A stretch of DNA of 64,000 nucleotides from Labrys miyagiensis (GTDB lineage Bacteria > Pseudomonadota > Alphaproteobacteria > Rhizobiales > Labraceae): positions 62,001 through 126,000 of the forward strand of contig NZ_BSPC01000080.1 in assembly GCF_030160835.1 (NCBI RefSeq). Reading direction: 5' to 3'. The translations under genes and the position numbers were made by a program. Of this stretch, positions 18,295 through 25,905 are shown piece by piece; position 1 is the first letter of the stretch; the number at the start of each line of letters is the position of its first letter. The notes under the pieces are model-generated. The model searched no databases and was not told where the DNA came from. It saw only the letters and a program-made list of their open reading frames with translations.

Positions 18295-18795
18295 TTACCA
18301 CAAGGCCTCGGCCATGAAGGTCTCATCGCTCCAGCTCGTATAGGGAAAGCGCGCCAGGTTGGAATTGCCATAGCGCCGGTCGCCCGTCACCTCCAGGCCG
18401 GCCCAGGGCGGGATGGCCACCTTCTGGGCTTCGTACACCAGCTCCACCTCGGCGATAACCAATCCCGTATTGGCGCCGGTAAAGACGTCCACCGCCCAGA
18501 GCGTGTCGTTATAGATCACATCGTAGCGCGTCTTGGCGATAAGAGGCTCGATGCTGAAGCATTTGATGATCTCCAGCGCATCGGCTTTGGGGATCTCATA
18601 TTCGAACTCATAGCGCGTCATCACGCCCGGCTCGCTCTTCAAGGTGATGAAGCCCTTGTCGCCGAACACCCGGATGCGGGCGCGTAGCAAAGGCGTACGG
18701 CAGAAATAGCCCTGGCGGATGGGGGCGGAGGCCTGGACATGTTCGCGCCAGGACTCATCACGAACGAGGAATTTGCGCTCGATCTCCAAAGCCAT
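18295..18795 (-). CDS. CYTH domain protein (triphosphate tunnel metalloenzyme family)
   Basis: A 166-residue protein that begins with the diagnostic EIERKF motif (residues 4-9), whose acidic residues bind the metal-triphosphate. Further conserved charged strands follow (RARIRVFGDKGFITLK, YEFEYEIP, EVELVYE). CYTH proteins hydrolyse inorganic triphosphate or thiamine triphosphate, or act as class IV adenylate cyclases; which applies cannot be read here. The ATG at 18795 is set by the EIERKF position. Confidence 0.9.
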   Translation of the reverse strand: MALEIERKFLVRDESWREHVQASAPIRQGYFCRTPLLRARIRVFGDKGFITLKSEPGVMTRYEFEYEIPKADALEIIKCFSIEPLIAKTRYDVIYNDTLWAVDVFTGANTGLVIAEVELVYEAQKVAIPPWAGLEVTGDRRYGNSNLARFPYTSWSDETFMAEALW

Positions 18796-18881
18796 GGGAC
18801 ACCTGCAGATGGACGATGGTCCCGCAGGGTAGCGAGCCTTTGTGACAGGTGTTTCGCGCGGGCGGGAACGGAGCTTGCGTT

Positions 18882-18967
18882 CGTCATTGCGAGCGCAGCA
18901 AAGCAATCCAGGGGCCAAAGGGCCGCGTTTGTTGCCCCTGGATTGCTTTGCTGCGCTCGCAATGACG
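18882..18967. repeat. Dispersed inverted repeat (CGTCATTGCGAGCGCAGC type)
   Basis: A perfect 34-base inverted repeat: 18882-18915 mirrored by 18934-18967 with an 18-base loop. The arm starts CGTCATTGCGAGCGCAGC and ends in CAATCCAGGGGC. This type of element recurs in many alphaproteobacterial genomes (general knowledge). It lies between trmJ and the CYTH gene, both on the reverse strand. Confidence 0.9.
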
Positions 18968-19009
18968 GCATTTCTACCGTTCTAAAGGCTGGCGCCTGGC
19001 CTCCGCCCC

Positions 19010-19837
19010 TCAGTCCCGCTTGAAGCGCGTGCCTTGCCGCGCGCCCACCAGCGAGGCGACAGCGCCGCGCATGGTCTGGACGTCCTGCTCTGTCATCTCC
19101 AGCCGATGCCAGATGTTACGGAAATTGCGCACCATCACTTCGCGCTTCTCGGGCGGATAGAAGAAGGAGACGGCGTCGAGCTCCTTCTCCACATAGTCGA
19201 AGAAGGCGAGCATGTGCTCGCGCGTCGCAGGCGGGGACGTGCGCGTCGGCGCGATAGGGGCCTTGCCGCCCGAGATCAGCTTCCACCACTCGTAGCCGAC
19301 CAGCAGCACGGCCTGCGCCAGGTTGATAGAGGTGAAGGCCGGGCTCACCGGAAAGGAAATGATGGCATCGGCCAGCGCCACATCGTCATTGGAAAGGCCC
19401 ATCCGCTCGGGCCCGAACAGGATGCCCGAACGTGCGTCCTCGCCGGCCAGCGCCTGCATCTTCTGGGCGCCCTCGTCGGCAGCGAAGATGTCCTTCATCT
19501 GGCCACGCTCGCGGGCCGTGGTGGCGAAGACATAATTGAGGTCGGCGATCGCCTCCTCGGTCGTCTCGAACAATTTCGCATTGTCGAGCACGGCCGAAGC
19601 GCCGGAGGAGGCCTGGCGCGCGCCCTTCTTGGGCCAGCCGTCGCGCGGGGAGACCAGGCGCATCTCGCTGAGGCCGAAATTCATCATGGCGCGGGCGCAC
19701 ATGCCGATATTCTCTGCGAGCTGGGGGCGGACCAGGATCACGGCGGGAGGCGTCACGGCTGCTCTCTTGTTCGAAACGGCGATTCCCGCTCCATACCGCC
19801 CTTCATCGGCGCGGTCGATCCCTGTTCTCGGGAACAT
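19010..19837 (-). CDS. trmJ: TrmJ-like tRNA/rRNA 2'-O-methyltransferase (SpoU family)
   Basis: A 275-residue protein with the SpoU motifs: AVILVRPQLAENIGMCARAMMNFGL, LFGPERMGLSNDDVALAD and INLAQAVLLVGYEWWK, which form the trefoil-knot SAM site. TrmJ methylates the ribose at position 32 of tRNA anticodon loops. The C-terminal extension (RNIWHRLEMTEQDVQTMRG) is the TrmJ type. The start is uncertain: ATG 19837 has GGGGAA upstream, but the conserved core begins about 30 residues in. Confidence 0.88.
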   Translation of the reverse strand: MFPRTGIDRADEGRYGAGIAVSNKRAAVTPPAVILVRPQLAENIGMCARAMMNFGLSEMRLVSPRDGWPKKGARQASSGASAVLDNAKLFETTEEAIADLNYVFATTARERGQMKDIFAADEGAQKMQALAGEDARSGILFGPERMGLSNDDVALADAIISFPVSPAFTSINLAQAVLLVGYEWWKLISGGKAPIAPTRTSPPATREHMLAFFDYVEKELDAVSFFYPPEKREVMVRNFRNIWHRLEMTEQDVQTMRGAVASLVGARQGTRFKRD

Positions 19838-19966
19838 TCCTGTTCCCCGCGAAACACCCCTGCCCGGCCTTTCCGGGTCGGCGTGTCATACCGCACGGTC
19901 GCCCCGGATCGGTGGAGATAGGGTTCTTTCATCGACAAGGGCACAACGCCCACAAATTGAAGGACC

Positions 19967-20215
19967 ATGACGATGCGCAAGATGCTCCTTACCCTCGCTT
20001 TCGCTGCCAGCGCCCTCACCGCCGCCACCACCGTGTCCCTGGCCGACGATTGCGACTACGGCTATTCGAACGGCTACAGCAGCTACTCCAACTCCTATCG
20101 CGTGACCCAGACCTACAGCCGCACCACCTATTATGATTGCCGCACGGTGAGCTACCGCGTCTGGGACGACTATTCGCAGACCTACATCTACCGCACCCGC
20201 GAAGTCTGCAACTGA
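19967..20215 (+). CDS. Small secreted Tyr/Ser-rich protein
   Basis: An 82-residue protein. About 25 residues form a signal peptide ending SLADD; the mature part is rich in Tyr, Ser and Arg (YGYSNGYSSYSNSYR, TYSRTTYYDCR) with three cysteines. AGG lies just before ATG 19967. No known family. Such composition is seen in small periplasmic or surface proteins, but no function can be given. Confidence 0.65.
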   Translation: MTMRKMLLTLAFAASALTAATTVSLADDCDYGYSNGYSSYSNSYRVTQTYSRTTYYDCRTVSYRVWDDYSQTYIYRTREVCN

Positions 20216-20279
20216 GCCGGGCTGGTCAAATTCGCCTTCCCTGCTACCCTGCCGGCCCGACATGCACAGGACCGGCGCC

Positions 20280-20924
20280 ATGAGCGAAGATCTCGTTCTC
20301 TATACCAATCCGATGTCACGCGGGCGGATCGCCCGCTGGATGCTCGAGGAAGTCGGCCAGCCCTATCACGCCGAGATCCTCGCCTTCGGCGACGGCATGA
20401 AATCGGCCGACTATCTCGCCCTCAATCCGATGGGCAAAGTCCCGGCCCTTTCGCACAAGGGCACCATCGTCACCGAATGCGGGGCGATCTGCGCCTACCT
20501 CGCCGATGCCTTTCCGGAGGCGCAACTGGCGCCACCGCCGGGCAGCCCCGCCCGCGGATCCTATTACCGCTGGATGTTCTTTGCCGCCGGCCCAGTGGAA
20601 GCGGGCGTCACCAACAAGGCCCTCGGCTTCGAAGTTCCGGCCGGGCGAGAGCGCATGGCCGGCTATGGCCGCTATGGCGACGTGATAGACACGCTCGAAT
20701 TCGCCGTCACGCAGAACGAATTCATTGCCGGCGACCGGTTCACGGCGGCAGACGTCTATTTCGGCTCGCAGATCGGCGCGGGCCTTGCCTTCAAGACCAT
20801 CGAGCCGCGCCCAGCCTTCCAAGCCTACTGGCAGCGTCTGGCCGACCGGCCGGCGGCGCTTCGAGCCCGTGCGATCGACGATTCCCTGATTGCCGAAATG
20901 AAAAAGGCACAGTCCGCGCACTGA
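20280..20924 (+). CDS. Glutathione S-transferase family protein
   Basis: A 214-residue protein with a thioredoxin-like domain (LVLYTNPMSRGRIARWMLEEV with a Ser in the active-site turn; NPMGKVPALSHKGTIVTECGAI, with the cis-Pro and Glu-Cys glutathione contact) and a C-terminal helical domain (FTAADVYFGSQIG). The ATG at 20280 has AGGA 9 bases upstream; ATG 20262 is also in frame. Monocistronic, followed by a perfect hairpin at 20941-20961. Confidence 0.88.
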   Translation: MSEDLVLYTNPMSRGRIARWMLEEVGQPYHAEILAFGDGMKSADYLALNPMGKVPALSHKGTIVTECGAICAYLADAFPEAQLAPPPGSPARGSYYRWMFFAAGPVEAGVTNKALGFEVPAGRERMAGYGRYGDVIDTLEFAVTQNEFIAGDRFTAADVYFGSQIGAGLAFKTIEPRPAFQAYWQRLADRPAALRARAIDDSLIAEMKKAQSAH

Positions 20925-20940
20925 CGTGCTTTTGATACCG

Positions 20941-20961
20941 CTGCGGCAAAATTTGCCGCAG
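20941..20961 (+). other. Palindrome between gst and icd
   Basis: CTGCGGCAAA/ATTTGCCGCAG is a perfect 10-bp inverted repeat with almost no loop, 16 bases past the GST stop and about 80 bases before icd. There is no T run, so it is not a classic terminator; it could stabilise the 3' end or be an operator for icd. Confidence 0.5.
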
Positions 20962-21041
20962 CCGAGAGGCCCGCCAACTTCCCCCGCCGCAAACGCGGTG
21001 CTATAGCCCGCCATATTTCCCCTAAAAATGAGGCGTGCACG

Positions 21042-22253
21042 ATGGCGAAGATCAAGGTGGCCAATCCGGTCGTCGATATGGACGGCGACGAGATGACCCG
21101 GATCATCTGGCAACAGATCAAGGACAAGCTGATCTTCCCTTATCTCGACCTCAAGCTCGATTATTACGACCTCAGCGTCGAAAACCGCGACAAGACCCGC
21201 GACAAGGTCACCGTGGAGGCCGCCGAGGCCACCAAGCGCCACGGCGTTGCCGTCAAATGCGCCACCATCACGCCGGACGAAGCCCGCGTGAGGGAGTTCA
21301 ACCTCCAGGAAATGTGGAAGTCGCCCAACGGCACCATCCGCAACATCCTCGGCGGCGTGATCTTCCGCGAACCGATCATCTGCAAGAACGTGCCGCGCCT
21401 GGTGCCCGGCTGGACCCAGCCCATCGTCGTCGGCCGCCATGCCTTCGGCGACCAGTATCGCGCCACCGATTTCCGCTTCCCGGGCAAGGGCACGCTGACC
21501 ATCAAGTTCGTCGGCGACGACGGCACGGTGATCGAAAAGGAGGTCTACAAGACCCCCGGCGATGGCGTGGCGCTCGCCATGTACAATGTCGACGAATCGA
21601 TCCGGGAATTCGCCCGCGCCTCCTTCAACTACGGCCTGGCACGCAATTTCCCGGTCTATCTGTCGACCAAGAACACCATCCTCAAGGTCTATGACGGCCG
21701 CTTCAAGGACATCTTCGCCGAAGTCTTCGCCAACGAGTTCAAGGCGGAGTTCGACAAGCGCAAGCTGACCTATGAGCACCGCCTGATCGACGACATGGTG
21801 GCCTCGGCGCTGAAATGGTCCGGCGGCTATGTCTGGGCCTGCAAGAACTATGACGGCGACGTGCAGTCCGACATCGTGGCGCAGGGCTTCGGCTCGCTCG
21901 GCCTGATGACCTCGGTGCTGCTCAGCCCCGACGGCAAGACGGTGGAAGCCGAAGCCGCCCACGGCACGGTGACCCGCCACTACCGTGAGCACCAGAAGGG
22001 CAAGGAAACCTCGACCAACTCCATCGCCTCGATCTTTGCCTGGACCCGGGGCCTCGCCCACCGCGCCAAGCTCGATGACAATGCCGAACTCGCCAAATTT
22101 GCTTCGACGCTGGAGAGGGTCTGCGTCGATACTGTGGAATCCGGCTTCATGACCAAGGACCTCGCCCTTCTGGTCGGACCGGACCAGAGCTGGCTGTCGA
22201 CCACGGGATTCCTCGACAAGGTCGATGAGAACCTGAAGAAGGCGATGGCGTAA
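21042..22253 (+). CDS. icd: NADP-dependent isocitrate dehydrogenase
   Basis: A 403-residue protein of the dimeric eukaryote/alphaproteobacterial type: [39 protein letters not shown] (substrate loop), YDGRFKDIF and [16 protein letters not shown] (coenzyme loop). It oxidises isocitrate to 2-oxoglutarate, producing NADPH for the TCA cycle. Full length. It is followed after 3 bases by repeat locus B, whose hairpins may define the 3' end. Confidence 0.98.
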   Translation: MAKIKVANPVVDMDGDEMTRIIWQQIKDKLIFPYLDLKLDYYDLSVENRDKTRDKVTVEAAEATKRHGVAVKCATITPDEARVREFNLQEMWKSPNGTIRNILGGVIFREPIICKNVPRLVPGWTQPIVVGRHAFGDQYRATDFRFPGKGTLTIKFVGDDGTVIEKEVYKTPGDGVALAMYNVDESIREFARASFNYGLARNFPVYLSTKNTILKVYDGRFKDIFAEVFANEFKAEFDKRKLTYEHRLIDDMVASALKWSGGYVWACKNYDGDVQSDIVAQGFGSLGLMTSVLLSPDGKTVEAEAAHGTVTRHYREHQKGKETSTNSIASIFAWTRGLAHRAKLDDNAELAKFASTLERVCVDTVESGFMTKDLALLVGPDQSWLSTTGFLDKVDENLKKAMA

Positions 22254-22256
22254 TCC

Positions 22257-22362
22257 GGGAGCGCGGACGTCCTCGTCCGCTCTTCCCTTCCAGCACCCTC
22301 AACGTTTCCAAGAGCGGATCGTCCGACACTCTCTTGAGTGTCGTCGGGACGTCCGCGCTCCC
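22257..22362. repeat. Paired-hairpin element, locus B (nested hairpin in right arm)
   Basis: Left arm 22257-22284 (GGGAGCGCGGACGTCCTCGT...); right arm 22310-22362 carries the complement but is split by a nested dyad CGACACTC-TCTT-GAGTGTCG around 22324-22343. The right end CGCGCTCCC runs directly into AGGA (22363-22366), the ribosome site of the next gene. Lies between tandem genes. Confidence 0.85.
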
Positions 22363-22373
22363 AGGAACTCCCC

Positions 22374-22841
22374 ATGTCCACCATCGACACCCGCCTCGCC
22401 GAACTCGGCATCACCCTTCCCACCCCCGCAGCCCCGGTTGCCAACTATGTCGGCACCGTGCGCACCGGCAATCTCCTCGTCATCTCCGGCCAGCTCTGCT
22501 TCAACGCCGAGGGCAAGCTCGCCGCCACCGGCAAGCTCGGTACCGGCACGGTCACGGTAGAAGATGCCCGCGTTGCCGCCCGCTACTGCGCCATCAATGT
22601 GCTCGCCCAGATCAAGGCTGCCGTCGGCTCGCTCGACAAGGTGGTGCGCGTCGTCCGCCTCGGCGGCTTCATCGCCGCCACGGCCGAGTTCACCACCCAT
22701 CCGGCGGTGATGAACGGCGCCTCGGACCTGATGGTCGAGGTCTTCGGCGACAAGGGCCGCCATGCCCGCTCGACCATCGGCGTGCCTTCGCTGCCGCTCG
22801 ACTCGACCGTCGAAGTCGAAGCGCTGATCGAGGTCGAGTGA
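22374..22841 (+). CDS. RidA/YjgF-like family protein
   Basis: A 155-residue protein of the longer YjgF-YER057c-UK114 subgroup (COG0251-like): YVGTVRTGNLLVISGQLCFN, ARYCAINVLAQIKAAVGSLDKV and TTHPAVMNGASDLMVEVFGDKGRHARSTIGV, where the conserved Arg near the end is present. RidA proteins deaminate reactive enamines; this long form is less studied. The ATG at 22374 has AGGA 7 bases upstream supplied by the edge of repeat locus B; the frame also opens earlier, inside the repeat. Confidence 0.88.
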   Translation: MSTIDTRLAELGITLPTPAAPVANYVGTVRTGNLLVISGQLCFNAEGKLAATGKLGTGTVTVEDARVAARYCAINVLAQIKAAVGSLDKVVRVVRLGGFIAATAEFTTHPAVMNGASDLMVEVFGDKGRHARSTIGVPSLPLDSTVEVEALIEVE

Positions 22842-22871
22842 CGCATAAGCGTCGACTTTGATACCTGACAC

Positions 22872-22950
22872 GGAGTGGCGGTCACCGACCGCCATCTTCT
22901 TTTCAGAAGACGCCTCGTTTCCAACAATGTCGATCGGTGAGCGACACTCC
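22872..22950. repeat. Dispersed inverted repeat (GGAGTGGCGGTC type), copy 1
   Basis: GGAGTGGCGGTCACCGACCG (22872-22891) pairs imperfectly with the complement at 22927-22950 (ending GAGCGACACTCC), with a TCTTCTTTTCAGAAGA hairpin between. A related copy lies at 36588-36769. Located downstream of the RidA-like gene. Confidence 0.7.
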
Positions 22951-23070
22951 GATTTCTTGCCCTTGCCTATCGCCTGATTACGCCTAAATGATTGGCAAGG
23001 GAGCGCCCCGGCCTCGACCGCGCGCCGCTGCCCATTATAGTGATCAAGCAATAGTCGAGGGATACTGGCC

Positions 23071-24306
23071 TTGAGCGATACCGGCTTTACGATCAAGGTT
23101 GCCTCCTCGATCGAAGCCATCGGGCGTGACAACTGGGACCTCTGCGCCAATCCCATGCGCGCATGGCCGCAGCAGGATCGCGGCGGCGCAGCCTCATCCG
23201 ACGGCGAACTGGCGGCACCCGATCCGGCGGCCGAGCACTTCAATCCCTTCATCGCCTATGATTTTCTGCACGCGCTCGAGGCAAGCGGCTGCGTTGGGCA
23301 GCGCAGCGGCTGGACTCCACTGCATCTCGTCGCCGAGCGCCCGGACGGCCGCCTCGCCGGCATCATGCCCGCCTATGGCAAGACGCACAGCCAGGGCGAA
23401 TATGTGTTCGATTGGGGCTGGGCCGATGCCTATGAGCGGGCCGGCGGACGCTATTATCCCAAGCTTCAGGTGAGCGTGCCCTTCACACCGGCCACCGGAC
23501 GGCGCATCCTCGTTCGCCCTGGCGAGGATCGAGAAGAGGTGTCCGCCGCCCTCGTCGCCGGCGCCAAGGCGACGCTGCGCTCAATCGGTGGCTCGTCCAT
23601 CCACACCACCTTCATCGGTCATGACGACTGGCGGTGGCTCGGCGGCCAGGGCTTCCTGCAGCGCACAGACCAGCAGTTCCACTGGATCAACGAGGGCTAT
23701 GGCAGCTTCGAGGACTTCCTCGCCGCCCTCGCCTCGCGCAAGCGCAAGACCATCAAGCGCGAACGGCGCGATGCACTGGCCAACGGCATCACCATCGAGC
23801 ATCTCACCGGAGACGCGATCACCAGGGAAGCCTGGGACGCCTTCTATTCGTTCTACACCGATACCGGCTCGCGCAAATGGGGGCGACCCTATCTCAACCG
23901 CAAATTCTATGCCCTGATCGGTGAGACCATGGCCGAGCATGTGCTGCTGGTGATGGCCAGGCGCGATGGGCGCTATATCGCCGGCGCCATCAACTTCATT
24001 GGTTCCGATACGCTCTACGGCCGCAACTGGGGCTGTATCGAAGACCACCCCTTCCTGCATTTCGAGGTCTGCTATCATCAGGCCATCGATTTCGCCATAA
24101 CACGCGGCCTCAAGCGTGTCGAAGCGGGGGCACAGGGCGAACACAAGCTTGCGCGCGGCTACCGGCCGGTTACAACCTATTCCGCCCACTATATCGCCGA
24201 TCCCGGCCTGCGACGTGCGATCGACGATTACCTCGCGCATGAGCGCGCGCAGGTGGCGGCCAATCACGAAGCCCTCGACGAGGCAGCGCCCTTCAAGAAA
24301 GGATAG
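23071..24306 (+). CDS. FemAB-like / GNAT-fold protein (DUF482, COG3146)
   Basis: A 411-residue protein of the PF04339 family (peptidoglycan biosynthesis/recognition, FemAB-like): FNPFIAYDFLHALEASG, GIMPAYGKTHSQGEYVFDWGWADAY, YYPKLQVSVPFTPATG, RKRKTIKRER and HKLARGY. The fold is a tandem acyltransferase, but the reaction is not known for most members. A TTG at 23071 is the start used; a GAGGGAT lies about 10 bases upstream. Four bases separate it from the HIT gene, so they form an operon. Confidence 0.85.
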   Translation: MSDTGFTIKVASSIEAIGRDNWDLCANPMRAWPQQDRGGAASSDGELAAPDPAAEHFNPFIAYDFLHALEASGCVGQRSGWTPLHLVAERPDGRLAGIMPAYGKTHSQGEYVFDWGWADAYERAGGRYYPKLQVSVPFTPATGRRILVRPGEDREEVSAALVAGAKATLRSIGGSSIHTTFIGHDDWRWLGGQGFLQRTDQQFHWINEGYGSFEDFLAALASRKRKTIKRERRDALANGITIEHLTGDAITREAWDAFYSFYTDTGSRKWGRPYLNRKFYALIGETMAEHVLLVMARRDGRYIAGAINFIGSDTLYGRNWGCIEDHPFLHFEVCYHQAIDFAITRGLKRVEAGAQGEHKLARGYRPVTTYSAHYIADPGLRRAIDDYLAHERAQVAANHEALDEAAPFKKG

Positions 24307-24310
24307 CGGC

Positions 24311-24727
24311 ATGACCGCTTACGATCCCGACAACATCTTCGCCAAGATCCTGCGCGGTGAGATCCCGAACCATACGGTCTACGAAGACGAGGGGACCCTC
24401 GCCTTTCTCGACATCATGCCCATCGTCGACGGCCATACGCTGGTGATCCCCAAGAAGCCGGCGCGCAACATCTTCGATGTCGAGCCGGAGGATCTCGCCA
24501 CACTCGTGAAGGCCGCCCAGAAGGTCTCGCTCGCCGCCTGCAAGGCCTTCGGCGCCGACGGCCACACGCTGCGCCTGCATTCGGAAGCCTCGGGCGGCCA
24601 GGAAGTGCCGCATATCCACTTCCACCTCCTGCCGATGAAGACGGGCGTGCCGGTGCGCCCGCGGGCGATGGCCGATCACGGCGTGCTGGCCGAGCATGCG
24701 AAGCGGATCCGCGAGATGCTGAAGTAG
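24311..24727 (+). CDS. HIT-family protein (Hint-like nucleotide hydrolase)
   Basis: A 138-residue protein with the histidine triad HIHFH at 101-105 and the helix region NIFAKILRGEIP at 8-19 of the Hint branch. These hydrolyse nucleoside phosphoramidates, including AMP linked to lysine or other amines. The start at ATG 24311 gives normal length. Co-transcribed with the FemAB-like gene. Repeat locus C follows the stop. Confidence 0.92.
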   Translation: MTAYDPDNIFAKILRGEIPNHTVYEDEGTLAFLDIMPIVDGHTLVIPKKPARNIFDVEPEDLATLVKAAQKVSLAACKAFGADGHTLRLHSEASGGQEVPHIHFHLLPMKTGVPVRPRAMADHGVLAEHAKRIREMLK

Positions 24728-24746
24728 CGCGAGGAGCGTGCTTCCC

Positions 24747-24872
24747 GGGAGCGCGGACGTCTCGTCCGCCTCTTGGAAACAATGACATCACAATAAGGGC
24801 GCGGACCTCAACGGTTGCGCCCTTTCTTATATCGCTGGCGGTTCAAGAGGCGGACAAGATGTCCGCGCTCCC
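24747..24872. repeat. Paired-hairpin element, locus C (loop with terminator-like hairpin)
   Basis: Left arm 24747-24774 and right arm 24845-24872 pair with two transition mismatches in 28. The loop holds a second hairpin at 24797-24822 (GGGCGCGGACC...GGTTGCGCCC) followed by TTTCTT, which looks like an intrinsic terminator. That loop hairpin is related to those of loci D (inverted) and F. Confidence 0.88.
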
Positions 24873-24975
24873 AATAAATTTCTTACCGACCGATTCGCCT
24901 TGGCAAGCTTTTCTTCACCATCACGCGCAATAGTGCCTGTCACTGATTTGCGTTGCGTTGTGTCTGGAGTTGAAA

Positions 24976-25554
24976 ATGTTGCTTGCGAGTGCTGTCGATA
25001 TTTCCATCGGCTGGCTTTGGCATACTGCCTACCGGGCCCGCTGGCATTGGAAACTGAAGCGTGAGGGCGCACTGGTTGCCGCGGGCTTCGTTGCCCTTGT
25101 CGGCGTCATCGACACGGCGCGCTCGCTGTACTCAGCCCATCCGACAACCCAAGGGCAGACGGCAACGATCACGACGCCTGCTCCTGGCGCAGCGCCGCAG
25201 CCGGTGGTCGCGAGCACGGTTCCGGCGGCGATCGCCCCCGCTGCCACGGCGCAGCAGCCTGTTGGCAGCACCGTGCAGGCCTATTCGGATCCGAGTACGC
25301 CGCAATTCCCGATCATCCAGGACCAGACGGGCTCTATCGACCAGGCCGACCCTGTCGAGACCATCCTGCCGATGGATCCGGCGGCCCAGAAGGACGACCC
25401 GATCGCCCGCAAGATCAACGAGCGCTTTGGCGATGCGGCCGAGGCTCCCGCTGTCCATAAGCCCAAACCGAAGCCGGTCAAGACGGCCGCCAGCAAGCCG
25501 GCCAAACCTGCAAAGCCCGCCAAGAAGCCGGCGGACGACCCGTCCACGAACTGA
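24976..25554 (+). CDS. Membrane-anchored protein with Ala/Pro/Lys-rich tail, unknown function
   Basis: A 192-residue protein with a membrane segment (ALVAAGFVALVGVIDTARSLY, about residues 30-50), a low-complexity Ala/Pro/Gln/Thr region, and a basic tail of KPKPKPVK and KPAKPAKPAKK repeats near the end. The ATG at 24976 has GGAG 6 bases upstream. The tail resembles histone H1-like or cell-wall-spanning linkers, but no function is supported. A terminator follows. Confidence 0.6.
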   Translation: MLLASAVDISIGWLWHTAYRARWHWKLKREGALVAAGFVALVGVIDTARSLYSAHPTTQGQTATITTPAPGAAPQPVVASTVPAAIAPAATAQQPVGSTVQAYSDPSTPQFPIIQDQTGSIDQADPVETILPMDPAAQKDDPIARKINERFGDAAEAPAVHKPKPKPVKTAASKPAKPAKPAKKPADDPSTN

Positions 25555-25579
25555 GGTCACAGGACAAGCAACGCCGAAG

Positions 25580-25606
25580 AAGGTGGGCTCTGCCCGCCTT
25601 TTTCGT
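25580..25606 (+). terminator. Intrinsic terminator after the membrane-anchored protein gene
   Basis: AAGGTGGGC-TCT-GCCCGCCTT (9-bp stem with one G-T pair) is followed by TTTCGTTTT, 25 bases past the stop. Confidence 0.88.
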
Positions 25607-25905
25607 TTTCGACTCAGGCAGCGGGGTACCGGCCGCGGTCATCCCTCCTCCTGCTTCTCAACCTAGACTTCCCCAAGGGCATGTTCGTAGCGCTGCCATC
25701 CAACTCTGCGCACCCAAAGAAAAAACGGGCAAACAAACAGAAAACGGCCCGCTTTCGGCCCCAAACCATTGACAATTCCACTTTCACCCCTATGTTCGCG
25801 GCATCCAAGCCTCCTTGATGAGGCCATGTGGATTATCCGTGCGGCGATGCGAGCCGCCCTCTGCCGTCCGATGGGGGCGGCCTCTGTAGGTTCGACATTC
25901 CCGCA
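25607..25905. other. Upstream region of the DEAD-box helicase gene
   Basis: About 300 bases without a supported gene. It contains the promoter-like sequence listed at 25769-25796 and a 5' leader of about 100 bases. Cold-shock helicases often have regulated leaders, but no structure was recognised here. Confidence 0.45.
25769..25796 (+). promoter_or_regulatory. Predicted sigma-70 type promoter for the RhlE-like helicase gene
   Basis: TTGACA at 25769-25774, a 16-base spacer and TATGTT at 25791-25796 give a consensus -35 box and a reasonable -10 box, 110 bases before the helicase start. Confidence 0.5.
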
